DNA of 64,000 nucleotides from Helicobacter equorum (GCF_900198655.1 NZ_FZPO01000030.1:1-64000), one strand, 5' to 3'; positions 49,177 to 60,246 are shown, counted from the first letter of the stretch. Numbers and translations: made by a program. The notes: generated by a model from the sequence alone, not told the origin.

Positions 49177-50316
49177 ATGAAGATTCTATTTGTTGTTGGG
49201 GTTATTTTTGTTGTTTTGGCATTGATAAAAATCTATACTTATAGGCGATTTTTACGCCATACATTTATTTTTTCTCATCATAGAGTGTTGCTTATTGTGC
49301 TACTTAGCCTTTTGTATATTGGTGAAGTGGCTTTTTTCTTTTTGGCAAAAGATCGTGGATTTGATCATCATACATACATCGCACTTGGTTCGTGTGTGAT
49401 TGTGAGTTATGCACTCTTTTTGGCGTGTATTATTGGCGATATGGTGCGTGGCGTGGGCAGAGTGATAGAGGATAAATCCCACATTTTAGATTCACAACGA
49501 CGGAGATTTTTAAAAATCGTGCTAGATTTGGGAGTTTTGGCACTTTTTATAATATTTAGCACAAAAAGTATTAAAAATGCTCTAAGTATCCCCAAAGTGC
49601 AAGAAGTAGAGGTAGAAATAGAGGGTTTAGATACCCCAAAAACTATCGCTTTGATTAGTGATGTGCATGTGGGTAAGATGATTGAAGGGGAGTTTGTCCG
49701 AGGTGTTGTGGATCGTATCAATACGCTTAATGCTGATATTGTTGTGATTGTCGGGGATTTAGTTGATGAAAATATTGAATTTGCCAAAGATTTTTTACTC
49801 CCACTTAATGACCTCCAAAGCAAAGAAGGTGTGTATTATGTAAGTGGCAATCATGAATATTACCATGGCATAACATCTATTAGTGCATTTCTCAAAACCC
49901 TCAATCTTACGATACTTGAAAATCAAAATATAGAATTACAAAGTTTTAATTTAGCGGGCGTAAGTGATTTGGCAGGGCATAGATTTGGTATTTTACCCCC
50001 TGATTTATCTGCTGCTAGAAATGGATTAAACCCAAATAAGCCAAGTATTTTATTGGCACATCAACCAAAATTCGTGCGTCAAAATGATGTAAGTGCTTTT
50101 GATCTTGTGCTATGTGGGCATACACACGCTGGACAAGTCTTCCCACTCTCGATTTTTGTGTGGCTTGATCAGCATTATATCCATGGGCTTTATCAAGTAG
50201 ATTCTAAGACGCAACTTTATGTAAGTTCAGGGGTGGGATTTTGGGGACCAGCAATGCGGTTTTTGGCTCCTAGTGAGATTGTGAAACTAAAACTAAAACC
50301 AAAACATTACACTTAA
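49177..50316 (+). CDS. Membrane-anchored metallophosphoesterase
   Basis: A 379-residue protein with about four N-terminal transmembrane helices (up to 135) and a calcineurin-like domain: SDVHVG (161-166), GDLVDEN (193-199), GNHEYY (224-229), AHQPKF (294-299) and CGHTHAGQ (313-320) provide the two-metal site. It resembles the YkuE/YaeI group (UDP-sugar or phospholipid pyrophosphatase-like), but the substrate is unknown. It stands alone with a TTAGAAT-like -10 sequence upstream. Confidence 0.88.
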   Translation: MKILFVVGVIFVVLALIKIYTYRRFLRHTFIFSHHRVLLIVLLSLLYIGEVAFFFLAKDRGFDHHTYIALGSCVIVSYALFLACIIGDMVRGVGRVIEDKSHILDSQRRRFLKIVLDLGVLALFIIFSTKSIKNALSIPKVQEVEVEIEGLDTPKTIALISDVHVGKMIEGEFVRGVVDRINTLNADIVVIVGDLVDENIEFAKDFLLPLNDLQSKEGVYYVSGNHEYYHGITSISAFLKTLNLTILENQNIELQSFNLAGVSDLAGHRFGILPPDLSAARNGLNPNKPSILLAHQPKFVRQNDVSAFDLVLCGHTHAGQVFPLSIFVWLDQHYIHGLYQVDSKTQLYVSSGVGFWGPAMRFLAPSEIVKLKLKPKHYT

Positions 50317-50596
50317 ATCCATATTTGTGTAGAATTATTGTGTATGCTTGGGATTGTGATATGAGGTTAGTATATATCAAATACTTCCTTTAAGTGGAAT
50401 CATTTTTATCAATACTCTTTTAAAATCCTTTGCAAACAATACTGCATAATGAATATAAGATTGTCTTCAGGGAAAAAATTAAATCAATGTTTTTATTATA
50501 TTGTATATCAAAGCCCCAAGAGATTCTAAGATTCCTTAGTTTGAGAGAATTTGTAACCTTTGGAAGTGTGTGGATAGAAAGAATAGAGTTCAAAGG

Positions 50597-51543
50597 TTAG
50601 TGTGTATGCATTTCATGTAATGGGAGAGAAGAGATAGCTTCATAACGCTTCGTGTGACTTAAGAAAGTTGGATTTCCATTTTCATCTAGACTTTGCCGCA
50701 CATGATGGCGTTTGCAATATTCTTCTAAGGGATAAATTATGAGTGAATCTAAAGCTTTGGCACATTCTTGTTTGACAAAAAATAGATTTGTGCCACTTGA
50801 ATCAGCCCCAACGAAAGCATATCCCTTGTGTTTGCCTAGTTCTATGAGTGCTTTTATACTCGCACCAAAATAGAGTCCACTATAATGAGCCGCATACCGC
50901 ATAAAATCTTCTTTGTATGGGATACTAATGCTTCTTGTTGCACCAAAAATCGCATTGTATTCTATAATAATGATAGCTGGAGAAACGCAAGTAATATTGT
51001 CCCATATGTAGTAGTCATTGCCATCAATATCAATGCTAAGAATCGCGACGTTATCTAGTTCTCTAGAATCTAACCAATCTTGAATAATACCATTGATATT
51101 GTCTTTGGTGATAAATGCGCATTGCGCGTGTAAATCATGTTTCCAATATATTTCATCATGTTTAATAAAATTGATATTATCTTGCGAACCATCAATTACT
51201 AATCCCTGAAAATTGCGAAATTTAAGTAGAAATCTTGTATTAGCCTCTGTGTAGTTTTCCACACCGAATTCCACAAAAGCTTTTGGATATGAACTAAGAT
51301 CTAGGGTATGAAGCAAAAAATCTATGATCCCATCTTCACCATTTTGGCTATAAACACTAAATTCACTAGACTCTATGCCTAACCCCCCCCCTTAGGAGTA
51401 GCACTAAGCATTTGTGCATATGAAGCGTTGCGTAATGAGAGATTGTGAGCAGAAAGCATAAGTAATGTATCAAGTTTTGTATTGAGTTGTGCTGTAAGGA
51501 TGGTCCTTAATCTATATATAATAGATCGTAAAATCTTTTTCAT
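50597..51543 (-). CDS. FkbM/SAM-methyltransferase-like protein, phase-variable, OFF
   Basis: From ATG 51543 (behind GGAG at eight bases) the frame reads MKKILRSIIYRLRTIL to SATPKGGG and then stops (TAG) immediately after a G9 run. With 10 or 7 G it would continue through SEFSVYSQNGEDGIIDFLL and on to the stop at 50597, giving about 316 residues. The second part shows FVEFGVENYTE, LVIDGSQDN, ILSIDIDGNDYYIWD and IIEYNA, the pattern of FkbM-like SAM methyltransferases that modify glycans. The possible TTG start at 51316 would give only a C-terminal fragment. OFF as sequenced. Confidence 0.8.
51383..51391 (-). repeat. Homopolymer run G9 (coding strand), OFF
   Basis: Nine C on the plus strand after codon 50 of the methyltransferase-like gene. 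AAG GGG GGG GGT TAG is read now; one added G gives AAG GGG GGG GGG TTA and opens the full frame. Confidence 0.9.
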
Positions 51544-51680
51544 GAAGGATGCTCCAAATTTTCGTGTGTTTTTAGATTTCTTGAATTATGCATAAAACTA
51601 GCTTAAATGTAAATTTGCTACAATCTACGTTTTGTTTGCCACGATAAAAGGTAGGGATATTATACAAGGAGTTTAAAAGT

Positions 51681-52484
51681 ATGGATTTTTTTGATGCGGT
51701 GGTGTTAGGTATAGTAGAGGGATTGACGGAATTTTTTCCTATTTCTTCCACGGGACATATGATTTTGGCTTCAAGTATGCTTGGATTGCCTCAAGATGAG
51801 TTTTTAAAAACCTTTGAGATTGCTATTCAGTTTGGCTCTATCTTGGCAGTGCTTTTTTTATTTTATCCTCGATTACTTCAAGGTGTGGATATTTGGATTA
51901 AGCTTTGCATAGGTTTTGTACCTACTGGTATTTGTGGGTTGTTTTTGTATAAATACATCAAGCAACTTTTTGATGGCTATGTCGTGGCAATTATGCTTAT
52001 TGCGGGTGGGATTGCGTTTTTATTGATAGAGTATTGGCACAAAAACAAAGTGCATCAAACCAATGAAGTTACACAAATAAGCTACAAACAAGCATTTCTT
52101 ATCGGACTTATGCAATGTCTTGCGATGATCCCTGGCACTTCACGCAGTGGGGCTACAATCATAGGTGGCTTATTACTTGGGTTAAATCGTCGTGTGGCGG
52201 CAGAATTTTCGTTTCTTTTGGCGCTACCTACAATGTTTGCTGCCACAGGCTATGATGTGTATAAAAACCTCCATATTCTTGATAATACAAATGTTAGCAT
52301 TCTCTTAATTGGTGGGGTTGTGGCATTTTTGTGTGCGATTGTGGCTATAAAGGTATTTCTTGCGTTTGTCTCTCGCTTTAGTTATGTGCCATTTGGGATT
52401 TATAGAATCTGCATAGGTGCATTGTTCCTTGTGCTTTTTGCAGGTGGTGTTTTTGATGCGCACTCTGAACTTTTTGTGGATTAG
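51681..52484 (+). CDS. uppP: Undecaprenyl-diphosphate phosphatase UppP (BacA)
   Basis: A 267-residue inner-membrane enzyme recycling the undecaprenyl carrier for peptidoglycan and surface polysaccharide synthesis. About seven hydrophobic segments; active-site motifs are [15 protein letters not shown] near 14 and [14 protein letters not shown] near 153. AAGGAG lies before the ATG. The next gene begins 29 bases inside its end. Confidence 0.96.
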   Translation: MDFFDAVVLGIVEGLTEFFPISSTGHMILASSMLGLPQDEFLKTFEIAIQFGSILAVLFLFYPRLLQGVDIWIKLCIGFVPTGICGLFLYKYIKQLFDGYVVAIMLIAGGIAFLLIEYWHKNKVHQTNEVTQISYKQAFLIGLMQCLAMIPGTSRSGATIIGGLLLGLNRRVAAEFSFLLALPTMFAATGYDVYKNLHILDNTNVSILLIGGVVAFLCAIVAIKVFLAFVSRFSYVPFGIYRICIGALFLVLFAGGVFDAHSELFVD

Positions 52485-53274
52485 ATTCTATTACATCGTT
52501 TTATCTTGTGCGATGAGTTACGCACAAGAATTTGGCTTTGGTATGAATGTCAGTGGAGGGTATTATAAATATAGCGAGCCACAAGTGATGAATATAAGCG
52601 GTGCTATGTATGGTGTTGGGGGTTATGCGTATATGACACATCAGCATTTTAGGCATCAAATATATGCGACTTATTTTGGTGGGATGACTCGTTATGATGG
52701 GTCGGAGTGTAGTATCACCGATACCACATTGTGCACACCCTTACGAAGTGCCTCACAAGATTCATATTACACATTAGAATATCGCTTTGGCTCTTTTATT
52801 TATCGAGGTAGAGAGACATTTGTATATACAGGATTTGGACTTGGCTTTTGGGATTTGGATAATGCTATTAGTGCAAGTAGTGGCTATGCTAGAGAGCAAA
52901 GTTATATATATATGCCTCTTTTTATTCATATGCAATATGCGTTTTCTCACCATATATCATTGTATGGAATCTTTACTTATCAGCAGTTATTGCGCGGGTA
53001 TAATATAAGCCATTTTCAAGATATTGGCTTTGATAGAAATCTCTATTTTACACAAACTAGAGGATATGGTGTGCGTTTGGATATAGGTATCAAACGCAAT
53101 TTAGATGAATATGGCTATAGTGGTGTTATTGTGTTTGGTGCGTATTTGCAATATTGGAATATCGCAGATTCTAGTGCCGATAGTGCATATCGCAATGGCA
53201 GATTCATAGGCTTATACCACGAGCCTCATAACATTACACAGGCAGTAGGAATGTCTATAGGCTATGAGTTTTAG
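52456..53274 (+). CDS. Small outer-membrane beta-barrel protein
   Basis: A 272-residue protein with a signal peptide ([11 protein letters not shown], cut after about 24) and alternating amphipathic strands rich in Tyr, Gly and Phe, ending in Phe (GYEF), as outer-membrane barrels do. It has eight to ten apparent strands and two Cys in a short loop ([15 protein letters not shown]). The start ATG 52456 overlaps uppP by 29 bases; an in-frame ATG at 52417 would delay the signal peptide. A Helicobacter outer-membrane protein of unknown role. Confidence 0.75.
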   Translation: MRTLNFLWIRFYYIVLSCAMSYAQEFGFGMNVSGGYYKYSEPQVMNISGAMYGVGGYAYMTHQHFRHQIYATYFGGMTRYDGSECSITDTTLCTPLRSASQDSYYTLEYRFGSFIYRGRETFVYTGFGLGFWDLDNAISASSGYAREQSYIYMPLFIHMQYAFSHHISLYGIFTYQQLLRGYNISHFQDIGFDRNLYFTQTRGYGVRLDIGIKRNLDEYGYSGVIVFGAYLQYWNIADSSADSAYRNGRFIGLYHEPHNITQAVGMSIGYEF

Positions 53275-53278
53275 TGTA

Positions 53279-53974
53279 TTAGCTTATAAGAATCTTTGGA
53301 TCATATTTGCATTTGCCAAATTCTACAATTTTAGCATGGAATCTTGCGTACATATAGGGGAGGTTAGCCTCACCATATAGAGCGTAGGCACGATCCATAT
53401 TTTCCTTCACACCGCACATAAAAAAGCTTTGTAATTCATCATAATCGGGAATTTCTATCCCAAGAGCACACAAAAGTTTGTAAGTATAGCGATCTACTAC
53501 CATTACCTCACGCTTGCACATATAATTTAGCACACAATCAGCACTTTCAAGTCCTAATCCCTTTTGGGCTAGTAGCCATTCTTTAGTGAGATTGTGTGTC
53601 ATAGATGTATAGCTCTCAAAATCTTGCAATAAGTTTTGTGCCAAGAGAATTAGTCGTTGTGCTTTTTGGTTTTGCAAACCAAAGATATAAGAACTTAGCA
53701 CATCTTGTGAAAGTGTGGCGATATTGCAAATTGCACGATAATTTTGTAGCTCATCATGATAATCTTTTTCAAAATCCCCGCTAAAGATAGGTAAGATTCC
53801 ATTTTTGCGTAGGGCGTGGAGCGTTTTTTGCACATTTTCCCATTTGCTATTTTGCACAAGCACACAACCTAGTATCACTTCAAAACTCCCAGCATTAACC
53901 CACCACCATTTGGGCGCATTTTCTAGGAGTTTTAGCCCATAAAGTCGTTCCAAAATATCAATTGAGCATATCAT
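53279..53974 (-). CDS. magIII: 3-methyladenine DNA glycosylase (MagIII type)
   Basis: A 231-residue helix-hairpin-helix glycosylase. WWWVNAGSFEVILGCVLVQN, KGLGLESADCVLNYM (hairpin) and EVMVVDRYTYKLL, with the catalytic Asp in VVD, match H. pylori MagIII, which removes 3-methyladenine and lacks the Fe-S cluster of endonuclease III (no C-terminal four-Cys motif here). Its start overlaps the end of the TPR gene by 17 bases, so they are cotranscribed. Confidence 0.88.
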   Translation of the reverse strand: MICSIDILERLYGLKLLENAPKWWWVNAGSFEVILGCVLVQNSKWENVQKTLHALRKNGILPIFSGDFEKDYHDELQNYRAICNIATLSQDVLSSYIFGLQNQKAQRLILLAQNLLQDFESYTSMTHNLTKEWLLAQKGLGLESADCVLNYMCKREVMVVDRYTYKLLCALGIEIPDYDELQSFFMCGVKENMDRAYALYGEANLPYMYARFHAKIVEFGKCKYDPKILIS

Positions 53975-55808
53975 GACTATATTCGCTATATCCGCTGTTT
54001 AGGTAGCTTTTGAGATTATGAAGCACACTCTCCCATTTTCCCATATCGCTTTGCACAAAACCCAAAATATTTTCATACCACACACTATCTATACCTTTAT
54101 CATACCGCCAATCAAAGCGTTTATTCAGTAATACAAGTGTGCTTTTGCCAAGACTTGCAGATAAATGCGCAAGTGCGGTATCAATCGTAATGATTACATC
54201 TAGTTTTTCTAAGATTTTGCGTGTTTGCAAAAAATCTTGCATTTCTTCTTTGCAATCATGCACCCCAAATTCTTCACACAATGCGCGTTCAATCCCATTA
54301 TAATTGACGCTATAAATTTGTGTTTTTGAATCTTTGGGAAAAACTTCTCGTAACATTGTCAAAAGTGCTTTAGGATCGATATTTTTTAGTTCTACTTCAG
54401 CGAAATTTGAATCTGTATGAAAGCAAATACCAATTTTTAGGATATTGGGCTTCATACCATAGATTTCTTGTATATCACCTCGCACAAGTGCGCGTTTAAT
54501 GATGTTTTGATAGACAAGATAGCGTTGTTGTTCTTTGATTTGTTGTTTTGTATGTATGCCAAGCGCTAAGGGAAGTGAAAGCAGTGAAATACTCACATCA
54601 AAGGATTCTGCATCTAGGATTTGTGTGTGAATTGTGAGATTGGGAATATGCTCAAGGGCATCGCCAAAGAGATTTTTTAGCGGTTCTTGGACGCAAAAAA
54701 TGACTTCTTTGGCAATTTGAGTAAGTATAGGGATAAAACGCCCAAACATTATGCAATCCCCAAAACCTTGCTCATAATGCACAAGCACTCTTTTATGGTG
54801 TAGATTCTGTGTGTCTTCACAGCCCTTATTCCATAAATGTGGAAGATTGATAGGAAGCATATTATCAAATTTTTTGCGCATTTCATATACGCCAAAACCT
54901 TCAGTAAAATGATGATTTTTTAGTAAAAAATGCGCATAATTGATAGTATATTCCACTCTTTGAGGATCTAACTCTATAGCACGCAAATAATAATGTTTGG
55001 TTTCATCAAAGTCTGCGTTGAGGTAGTTTAGGGCATTGGCATAGTTAAATAAAAACACACTTTCATTTTCAAAGACAGGATAAAGCTCTCTAAATATTTC
55101 AAGCGCTTGTGTAAAAAATCCTAGTTTAATGTAGGTATTGGCGAGATTCACACCGGCTTGGAGAAATCCTCTTTTGTACGCCATTTCATAAAGTTCTATC
55201 GCTTCAGGAAAACGCGCCAAGGTAACTTGAGCATTTGCAAGATTAAACATTGCCCCCAAATCATTAGGATCTAAGCGTAATGATATGACATAATGTTCTA
55301 TCGAGCTTAGTGGATCTCCCGCATCCACATAGGCTTTTGCTAGATTAAAATGTAAGGTGGGATTTTCGTTTAAAACCGGAATAGATTCTAAGGCCTGGTG
55401 TAAAATTGTGATAGCTTCTTGGGGATTATTATCGCGTCGATAGGCTTCCGCAAGATTAAGCCATAAACCCTCACAAAGACGCAATATTTGGCGTAGTGTC
55501 GTATGCAGCGGATCTTGTATGTCTTGTGTAGAAGATTCATCATATTTGTGTAGCACTTGTACTTGCAAACTTTTTAGTCTCTCGCGCGCAAGGTGTAGCC
55601 CCTCTGCGAGATATTCGATAGCTCTAGCATATTCTTTGAGTTCTATCATCGTTATCCCTGCAAGATTCCAAGTATCTATATCAAAGTGATCAAGTGTGAG
55701 AATCTCCACACACAATCCCACGCATTGACTATAATTTTTATCAGCAAACGCTTGTGCACAAAGTTGCTTTTTAGCCACTATATCTGTTGTTTTGTCGTAT
55801 TCTTGCAT
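53958..55808 (-). CDS. TPR-repeat protein with a C-terminal glycosyltransferase-like domain
   Basis: A 616-residue protein: about eight TPR repeats (14-290; for example ALESIPVLNENPTLHFNLAK, GAMFNLANAQVTLARFPEA, QAGVNLANTYIKLGFFTQAL) and then a GT-B-like domain (about 330-600) with LVHYEQGFGDCIMFGRF, ICFHTDSNFAEVELKNID and TIDTALAHLSASLGKSTLVL, as in heptosyltransferase/O-GlcNAc-transferase relatives. Domain order suggests it sugar-modifies proteins or lipid-linked glycans. No signal peptide; cytoplasmic. The acceptor is unknown. It starts behind AAGGATT. Confidence 0.82.
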   Translation of the reverse strand: MQEYDKTTDIVAKKQLCAQAFADKNYSQCVGLCVEILTLDHFDIDTWNLAGITMIELKEYARAIEYLAEGLHLARERLKSLQVQVLHKYDESSTQDIQDPLHTTLRQILRLCEGLWLNLAEAYRRDNNPQEAITILHQALESIPVLNENPTLHFNLAKAYVDAGDPLSSIEHYVISLRLDPNDLGAMFNLANAQVTLARFPEAIELYEMAYKRGFLQAGVNLANTYIKLGFFTQALEIFRELYPVFENESVFLFNYANALNYLNADFDETKHYYLRAIELDPQRVEYTINYAHFLLKNHHFTEGFGVYEMRKKFDNMLPINLPHLWNKGCEDTQNLHHKRVLVHYEQGFGDCIMFGRFIPILTQIAKEVIFCVQEPLKNLFGDALEHIPNLTIHTQILDAESFDVSISLLSLPLALGIHTKQQIKEQQRYLVYQNIIKRALVRGDIQEIYGMKPNILKIGICFHTDSNFAEVELKNIDPKALLTMLREVFPKDSKTQIYSVNYNGIERALCEEFGVHDCKEEMQDFLQTRKILEKLDVIITIDTALAHLSASLGKSTLVLLNKRFDWRYDKGIDSVWYENILGFVQSDMGKWESVLHNLKSYLNSGYSEYSHDMLN

Positions 55809-55877
55809 AATCCTTGCCTATTAGAATCTTAGAGTATTTCAAACCATCTCAAAGCAAAAGACACTCCAAAAATTTGC

Positions 55878-55883
55878 TATAAT
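55878..55883 (+). promoter_or_regulatory. -10 box of mnmG
   Basis: TATAAT 44 bases before the mnmG start at 55927, in the divergent gap with the TPR gene. Confidence 0.5.
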
Positions 55884-55926
55884 GCCACCCTTATCTTAAA
55901 ATCATCACAATATAATGGAAATTATC

Positions 55927-57822
55927 ATGGAAAATACTTTTGATGTGATTGTCGTGGGCGGAGGACACGCTGGATTAGAGGCAGCAATTGCGAGTGCAAA
56001 AATGGGTGCAAAAACGCATCTTTTTACAATTTTAATCCAAAATATTGCTCTTGCTAGTTGTAATCCTGCAGTGGGAGGATTAGGCAAGGGGCATTTAGTC
56101 AAGGAAATAGATGCACTTGGTGGTGTCATGGGGCAAATTACGGATTTGTGTGGATTGCAATTTCGCACTCTTAATGCCTCCAAAGGACCAGCTGTGCGTG
56201 GCACACGCGCACAAATTGATATGGATATGTATCCTATCATTGCAAAAAGATTTGCACTCAATACCCCAAATCTTACACTCTCTCAAGAACTTATTACGGA
56301 TTTGTTGTTGCAACAAGATTCAAATGGAAGCTTTGGAGTCATAGGAGTCAAAAGCAATCTCAACAAAGAATACAAAGCAAAATGTGTTATTCTCACTACA
56401 GGCACATTTTTAAACGGGCTTATTCATGTGGGTGAAACCAAACTAGAAAATGGGCGTTTTGGTGAGCTTAGTGCGCGCACATTATGCAATTCATTTCGTC
56501 AAATGGGCTTAGAAGTGGGGCGGTTAAAAACAGGGACTTGTGCGAGGATTGATGGGCGTAGCATTGATTTTAGTAATCTTGAAAAACACAATGGTGATGA
56601 GAATCCGCCACATTTTAGTGCACGAACTAAGGATTTTAATCCCATACAGATTCCGTGTTTTGTAACATACACCAATCAAAAAACACATGAAGTTATCCGC
56701 CAAAACTTTTATCGAGCACCACTTTTTACCGGACAGATTCAAGGAGTGGGACCAAGATATTGCCCTAGTATCGAAGATAAGGTAAATCGTTTCGCACACA
56801 AAGAGCGACATCAATTATTTTTGGAGCCACAAACACGCGATTGTGTAGAATACTACGTCAATGGACTAACAACTTCACTTCCAGTGGAGGTACAAGAGGC
56901 GATGATTCATTCTATCGAGGGATTAGAAAATGCCAAAATCACGCGCTATGGTTATGCTATAGAGTATGATTATATACAACCTACTGAATTGTATCATACA
57001 CTTGAATGCAAAAAATGCACAAACTTGTATCTAGCAGGGCAGATTAATGGCACTACAGGTTATGAAGAGGCGGCAGCACAGGGTATTATGGCAGGGATTA
57101 ATGCTACATTACGCATTCAAGGCAAGGAACCATTTATCTTACAACGCAGTCTTGCTTATATCGGTGTGATGATTGATGATCTTGTAACAAAAGGCACTAA
57201 TGAGCCTTATAGGGTTTTTACTTCCAGGGCAGAGTATCGATTGTTGTTGCGAGAAGACAATGCGTATTTGCGCTTAGGGGAATATGGCTATGAGTTTGGC
57301 TTACTCACACAAGATGAATACGATAAGATTCTAAAAGATAAGCAAGACATTGTTAGGATACTAGAGTTTCTTACACATAATTTTATTACGCCTAGCAAGG
57401 TAAATAAAGAACTCTTAGATTCATTAGGATTAAAGGGCATTGGCGATAAAGCTTCACTCTTACAGCTTCTTGGTATCAATGAGATAAATTCTCAAGCCCT
57501 TGAGGGACTTTGCAAACATTTTGGATTGGATCTTACAGATGTAAGTTTGCAAGCCAAAGAACAGGCATGTATAGAATCTAAATATGCAAACTATATCACT
57601 AAGCAACAAGATTCTATTAATAATATGGAGCAAATGCTACAAGTTGAGATTCCAAAAAACTTCGAATTTGACACAATCCCAGGGCTTAGTCTTGAAGTGA
57701 TTGAAAAGCTAAAAAAATTTAATCCAAAATCTCTTTTTGAAGCAAGTGAAATTAGTGGTATTACGCCCGCTAGTCTTGATGTATTGCATTTATATATTCA
57801 TTTGCACACCAAAAAGGGGTAA
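55927..57822 (+). CDS. mnmG: tRNA U34 carboxymethylaminomethyl synthase subunit MnmG (GidA)
   Basis: FAD protein that with MnmE modifies wobble uridine in several tRNAs. Its 631 residues have the FAD motif [46 protein letters not shown] and [13 protein letters not shown], and a C-terminal helical MnmE-binding part. ATG 55927 fits a GGAAATTATC site; an ATG four codons earlier has none. A bidirectional hairpin follows its 3' end. Confidence 0.96.
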   Translation: MENTFDVIVVGGGHAGLEAAIASAKMGAKTHLFTILIQNIALASCNPAVGGLGKGHLVKEIDALGGVMGQITDLCGLQFRTLNASKGPAVRGTRAQIDMDMYPIIAKRFALNTPNLTLSQELITDLLLQQDSNGSFGVIGVKSNLNKEYKAKCVILTTGTFLNGLIHVGETKLENGRFGELSARTLCNSFRQMGLEVGRLKTGTCARIDGRSIDFSNLEKHNGDENPPHFSARTKDFNPIQIPCFVTYTNQKTHEVIRQNFYRAPLFTGQIQGVGPRYCPSIEDKVNRFAHKERHQLFLEPQTRDCVEYYVNGLTTSLPVEVQEAMIHSIEGLENAKITRYGYAIEYDYIQPTELYHTLECKKCTNLYLAGQINGTTGYEEAAAQGIMAGINATLRIQGKEPFILQRSLAYIGVMIDDLVTKGTNEPYRVFTSRAEYRLLLREDNAYLRLGEYGYEFGLLTQDEYDKILKDKQDIVRILEFLTHNFITPSKVNKELLDSLGLKGIGDKASLLQLLGINEINSQALEGLCKHFGLDLTDVSLQAKEQACIESKYANYITKQQDSINNMEQMLQVEIPKNFEFDTIPGLSLEVIEKLKKFNPKSLFEASEISGITPASLDVLHLYIHLHTKKG

Positions 57823-57844
57823 GCACAAGAGGCATAATACACGC

Positions 57845-57870
57845 TTTACAGAGGTTTAAATCTCTGTAAA
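57845..57870. terminator. Bidirectional terminator-like hairpin between mnmG and mqo
   Basis: TTTACAGAG (57845-57853) pairs perfectly with CTCTGTAAA (57862-57870), eight-base loop, at the tail-to-tail junction. It overlaps the last codons of mqo and lies just past the mnmG stop. The T-runs are short (TTT/AAA). Confidence 0.55.
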
Positions 57871-59334
57871 AGGCATTTGTAGGGCTTGTGCAGTTTTTGA
57901 TCGTTGAGTATTGAACGCAGCGATATTTTGCTCAAGCGTGTTTTTGTAAGAAGGAATCATTTCTTTGAGTTTGTCATAGTTTTTGTTTATTTGCGTTAAA
58001 AAGCATTTTTCTAGCAATTCAAGAATAACATCAACAGAGATAGAAGCCCCAGGTGAAGCTCCAAGCACTGCTGCTAGAGATTTATCAGCAGAGACAACAA
58101 CTTCAGTCCCAAACTCTAAGAAACCTCTACCCTGTGGATTTTTTTTGATAATTTGCACCCTTTGCCCTGCAAGTTTTAGATCCCAATCTTCTTCTTTTGC
58201 ACTTGGCATATAAAACTCTAATTTTTCCACACGCCCTTTTTTGCTCAAAAAGACTTGACGCACAAGGTATGCAGTAAGTGGAATATTATCAATCCCAGCT
58301 TGTAGCATAGGTATGATGTTATTCCATCGTGCAGAGAGTGGGAAATCTAAAAGGCTACCACTTTTTAAGAATCTCGTGTTAAAACCAGCATAAGGTCCAA
58401 ACATTAACTCTTTTTTGCCATCAATAATTCTTGAATCTAAATGAGGAACAGACATAGGTGGATCGCCTACAGAAGCTTTACCATAGACTTTTGTAGCGTG
58501 TTTATCAATAAGATCTTTGTTGTTACACATAAGCCATAAACCGCTTACAGGAAATCCTCCATAACCGCGCCCTTCAGGTATCCTGCTTTTTTGAAGTAGT
58601 GGGAATGCACCACCACCAGCGCCCAAAAAGACAAAATCCGCTTGGACTTTTTTGCGTATATCATTTTTTGTATCAGTGATTTGTAATTCCCAGCCTTTAG
58701 AGCTTCGATTAAGGTCTGTTACTTTGTGTGAGAGGAAAATGTCTATCCCATCTTGTTTTGCAAGATTGTTTTTGAGTTGGGTTACGATGGCACCAAAATT
58801 TACATCACTACCGCTATCTATAAATGTTGCTGCAACAGATTGATTAGGATCTCGACCTTGCATGACAAGTGGCACCCATTGTGCGATTTGGTCTTTGTCT
58901 TGGGAGAAAAGCATATTTTTATAAAATGGAGATCGACGCAAGGCTTCAAATCTATCTTTGAGAAATATAACATTAGAATCTGCTACAAAGCTTAAGTGTG
59001 GCAGTGGATTAATAAAGCTTTTTGGTGTATCAAGAAGGTTTTTTTTGACACAATATGCCCAAAATTCCTTGCTAAGTTCAAATTGTTGATTAATTTTTAG
59101 GGCTTTTGTGATATTAATTGAGCCATCTTTTTGGCGTGGTGTGTAATTAAGTTCACATAAGGCTTGATGTCCGGTTCCAGCATTATTCCACGCCATACTG
59201 CTTTCTAGTCCCACGTCATCAAGCATTTCATAGATATGTATTTGTAGTGATGGTTGCAGTTCTTTGAGGATTGTAGCGAGAGTAAAACTCATAATCCCAC
59301 CACCAATTAGTGCTATTTGAGTTTGTTCATTCAT
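57856..59334 (-). CDS. mqo: Malate:quinone oxidoreductase
   Basis: Membrane-associated FAD enzyme that oxidises malate to oxaloacetate and reduces menaquinone, replacing or complementing NAD-malate dehydrogenase. Its 492 residues include IALIGGGIMSFTLATIL, SSMAWNNAGTGHQALCELNY, GRGYGGFPVSGLWL and FGPYAGFNTRFLKSGSLLDF. Near-complete family match. The gene stands alone, GGAGATAACCA before the ATG. Confidence 0.96.
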   Translation of the reverse strand: MNEQTQIALIGGGIMSFTLATILKELQPSLQIHIYEMLDDVGLESSMAWNNAGTGHQALCELNYTPRQKDGSINITKALKINQQFELSKEFWAYCVKKNLLDTPKSFINPLPHLSFVADSNVIFLKDRFEALRRSPFYKNMLFSQDKDQIAQWVPLVMQGRDPNQSVAATFIDSGSDVNFGAIVTQLKNNLAKQDGIDIFLSHKVTDLNRSSKGWELQITDTKNDIRKKVQADFVFLGAGGGAFPLLQKSRIPEGRGYGGFPVSGLWLMCNNKDLIDKHATKVYGKASVGDPPMSVPHLDSRIIDGKKELMFGPYAGFNTRFLKSGSLLDFPLSARWNNIIPMLQAGIDNIPLTAYLVRQVFLSKKGRVEKLEFYMPSAKEEDWDLKLAGQRVQIIKKNPQGRGFLEFGTEVVVSADKSLAAVLGASPGASISVDVILELLEKCFLTQINKNYDKLKEMIPSYKNTLEQNIAAFNTQRSKTAQALQMPFTEI

Positions 59335-59454
59335 TGGTTATCTCCATGATTGTTGTATATAACTGAAATTTATACTAAAGATCATTTATTTTAGGTTAAT
59401 ACACTCTAATTTTATTATGCGATATTTACAAAAAGTAAAAATCAAACATAAGGA

Positions 59455-60246
59455 TTAGGGATTCTGTTCAATTAATATCAGAAAAAGTTTGTATAGGCTC
59501 GCACAAAGTGAGAAAACATAAATTCCAATAAGTGCGTATCGGTGATTTGTAAGGCTTGTAAGATCGATAAGCTTATTACCAATGGCAACACCAATCATCG
59601 CACAAATACCTACAATCAGTCCCTTATGCCAATCAATAAGATCTTGATTATAGAGTGAAAGTGATCCAGATATGGATGCAAAGACAATAAAAAAAAGAGC
59701 AATAGGCACAACTTTTTTAGAATCTAGCCCAAGAAAATAGGCAAGAAGTGGTCCTATAATCAACCCACCACCGATACCAAGTGAAATTGCAAATATACCT
59801 GTTATCGCCCCTACACCAACCATTACAAGCTTTTGTTGATTAGGATCCTTGATAGGAGGATTAGAATTGGCAGTGGTTTTAGTATTAAAAATATATTTTT
59901 TGACACTCACAAGGGTAAGAAGAATAAATAATATCAATAAAATCGTGCTATGTATATTGGTAACAATAATTCCACTAAAGCTTGCACCAATAAGTCCCCC
60001 AAGTCCTACATAGAATCCAGCACGCAAGTCAAGTTTTTTATGCCAAATATTAAGGATACTCCCAAAAACCGATGAAAAAATCATTTGCACAATAGAAGTG
60101 CCTATGGCGTATTCCATACTAATACCAAAACATAACAGGCAAGGCACGATAATCACACCCCCACCGATACCAAAAAAACCAGCAGCAATGCCACTAATAA
60201 AACCAATAAGGGCAAATATTCCCTCTTGTATTATGGGATCTAGCAC
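59455..60246 (-). CDS. TauE/SafE-family permease (sulfite exporter-like)
   Basis: A 263-residue inner-membrane protein with about eight hydrophobic segments and the two family half-motifs GFFGIGGGVIIVPC and ISLGIGGGLIIGPL. Members export sulfite, sulfoacetate or similar organic anions; the substrate is not evident here. The frame is open from 60294, but GTG 60246 lies five bases after AAGGAG and is the better start. Confidence 0.85.
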   Translation of the reverse strand: MLDPIIQEGIFALIGFISGIAAGFFGIGGGVIIVPCLLCFGISMEYAIGTSIVQMIFSSVFGSILNIWHKKLDLRAGFYVGLGGLIGASFSGIIVTNIHSTILLILFILLTLVSVKKYIFNTKTTANSNPPIKDPNQQKLVMVGVGAITGIFAISLGIGGGLIIGPLLAYFLGLDSKKVVPIALFFIVFASISGSLSLYNQDLIDWHKGLIVGICAMIGVAIGNKLIDLTSLTNHRYALIGIYVFSLCASLYKLFLILIEQNP

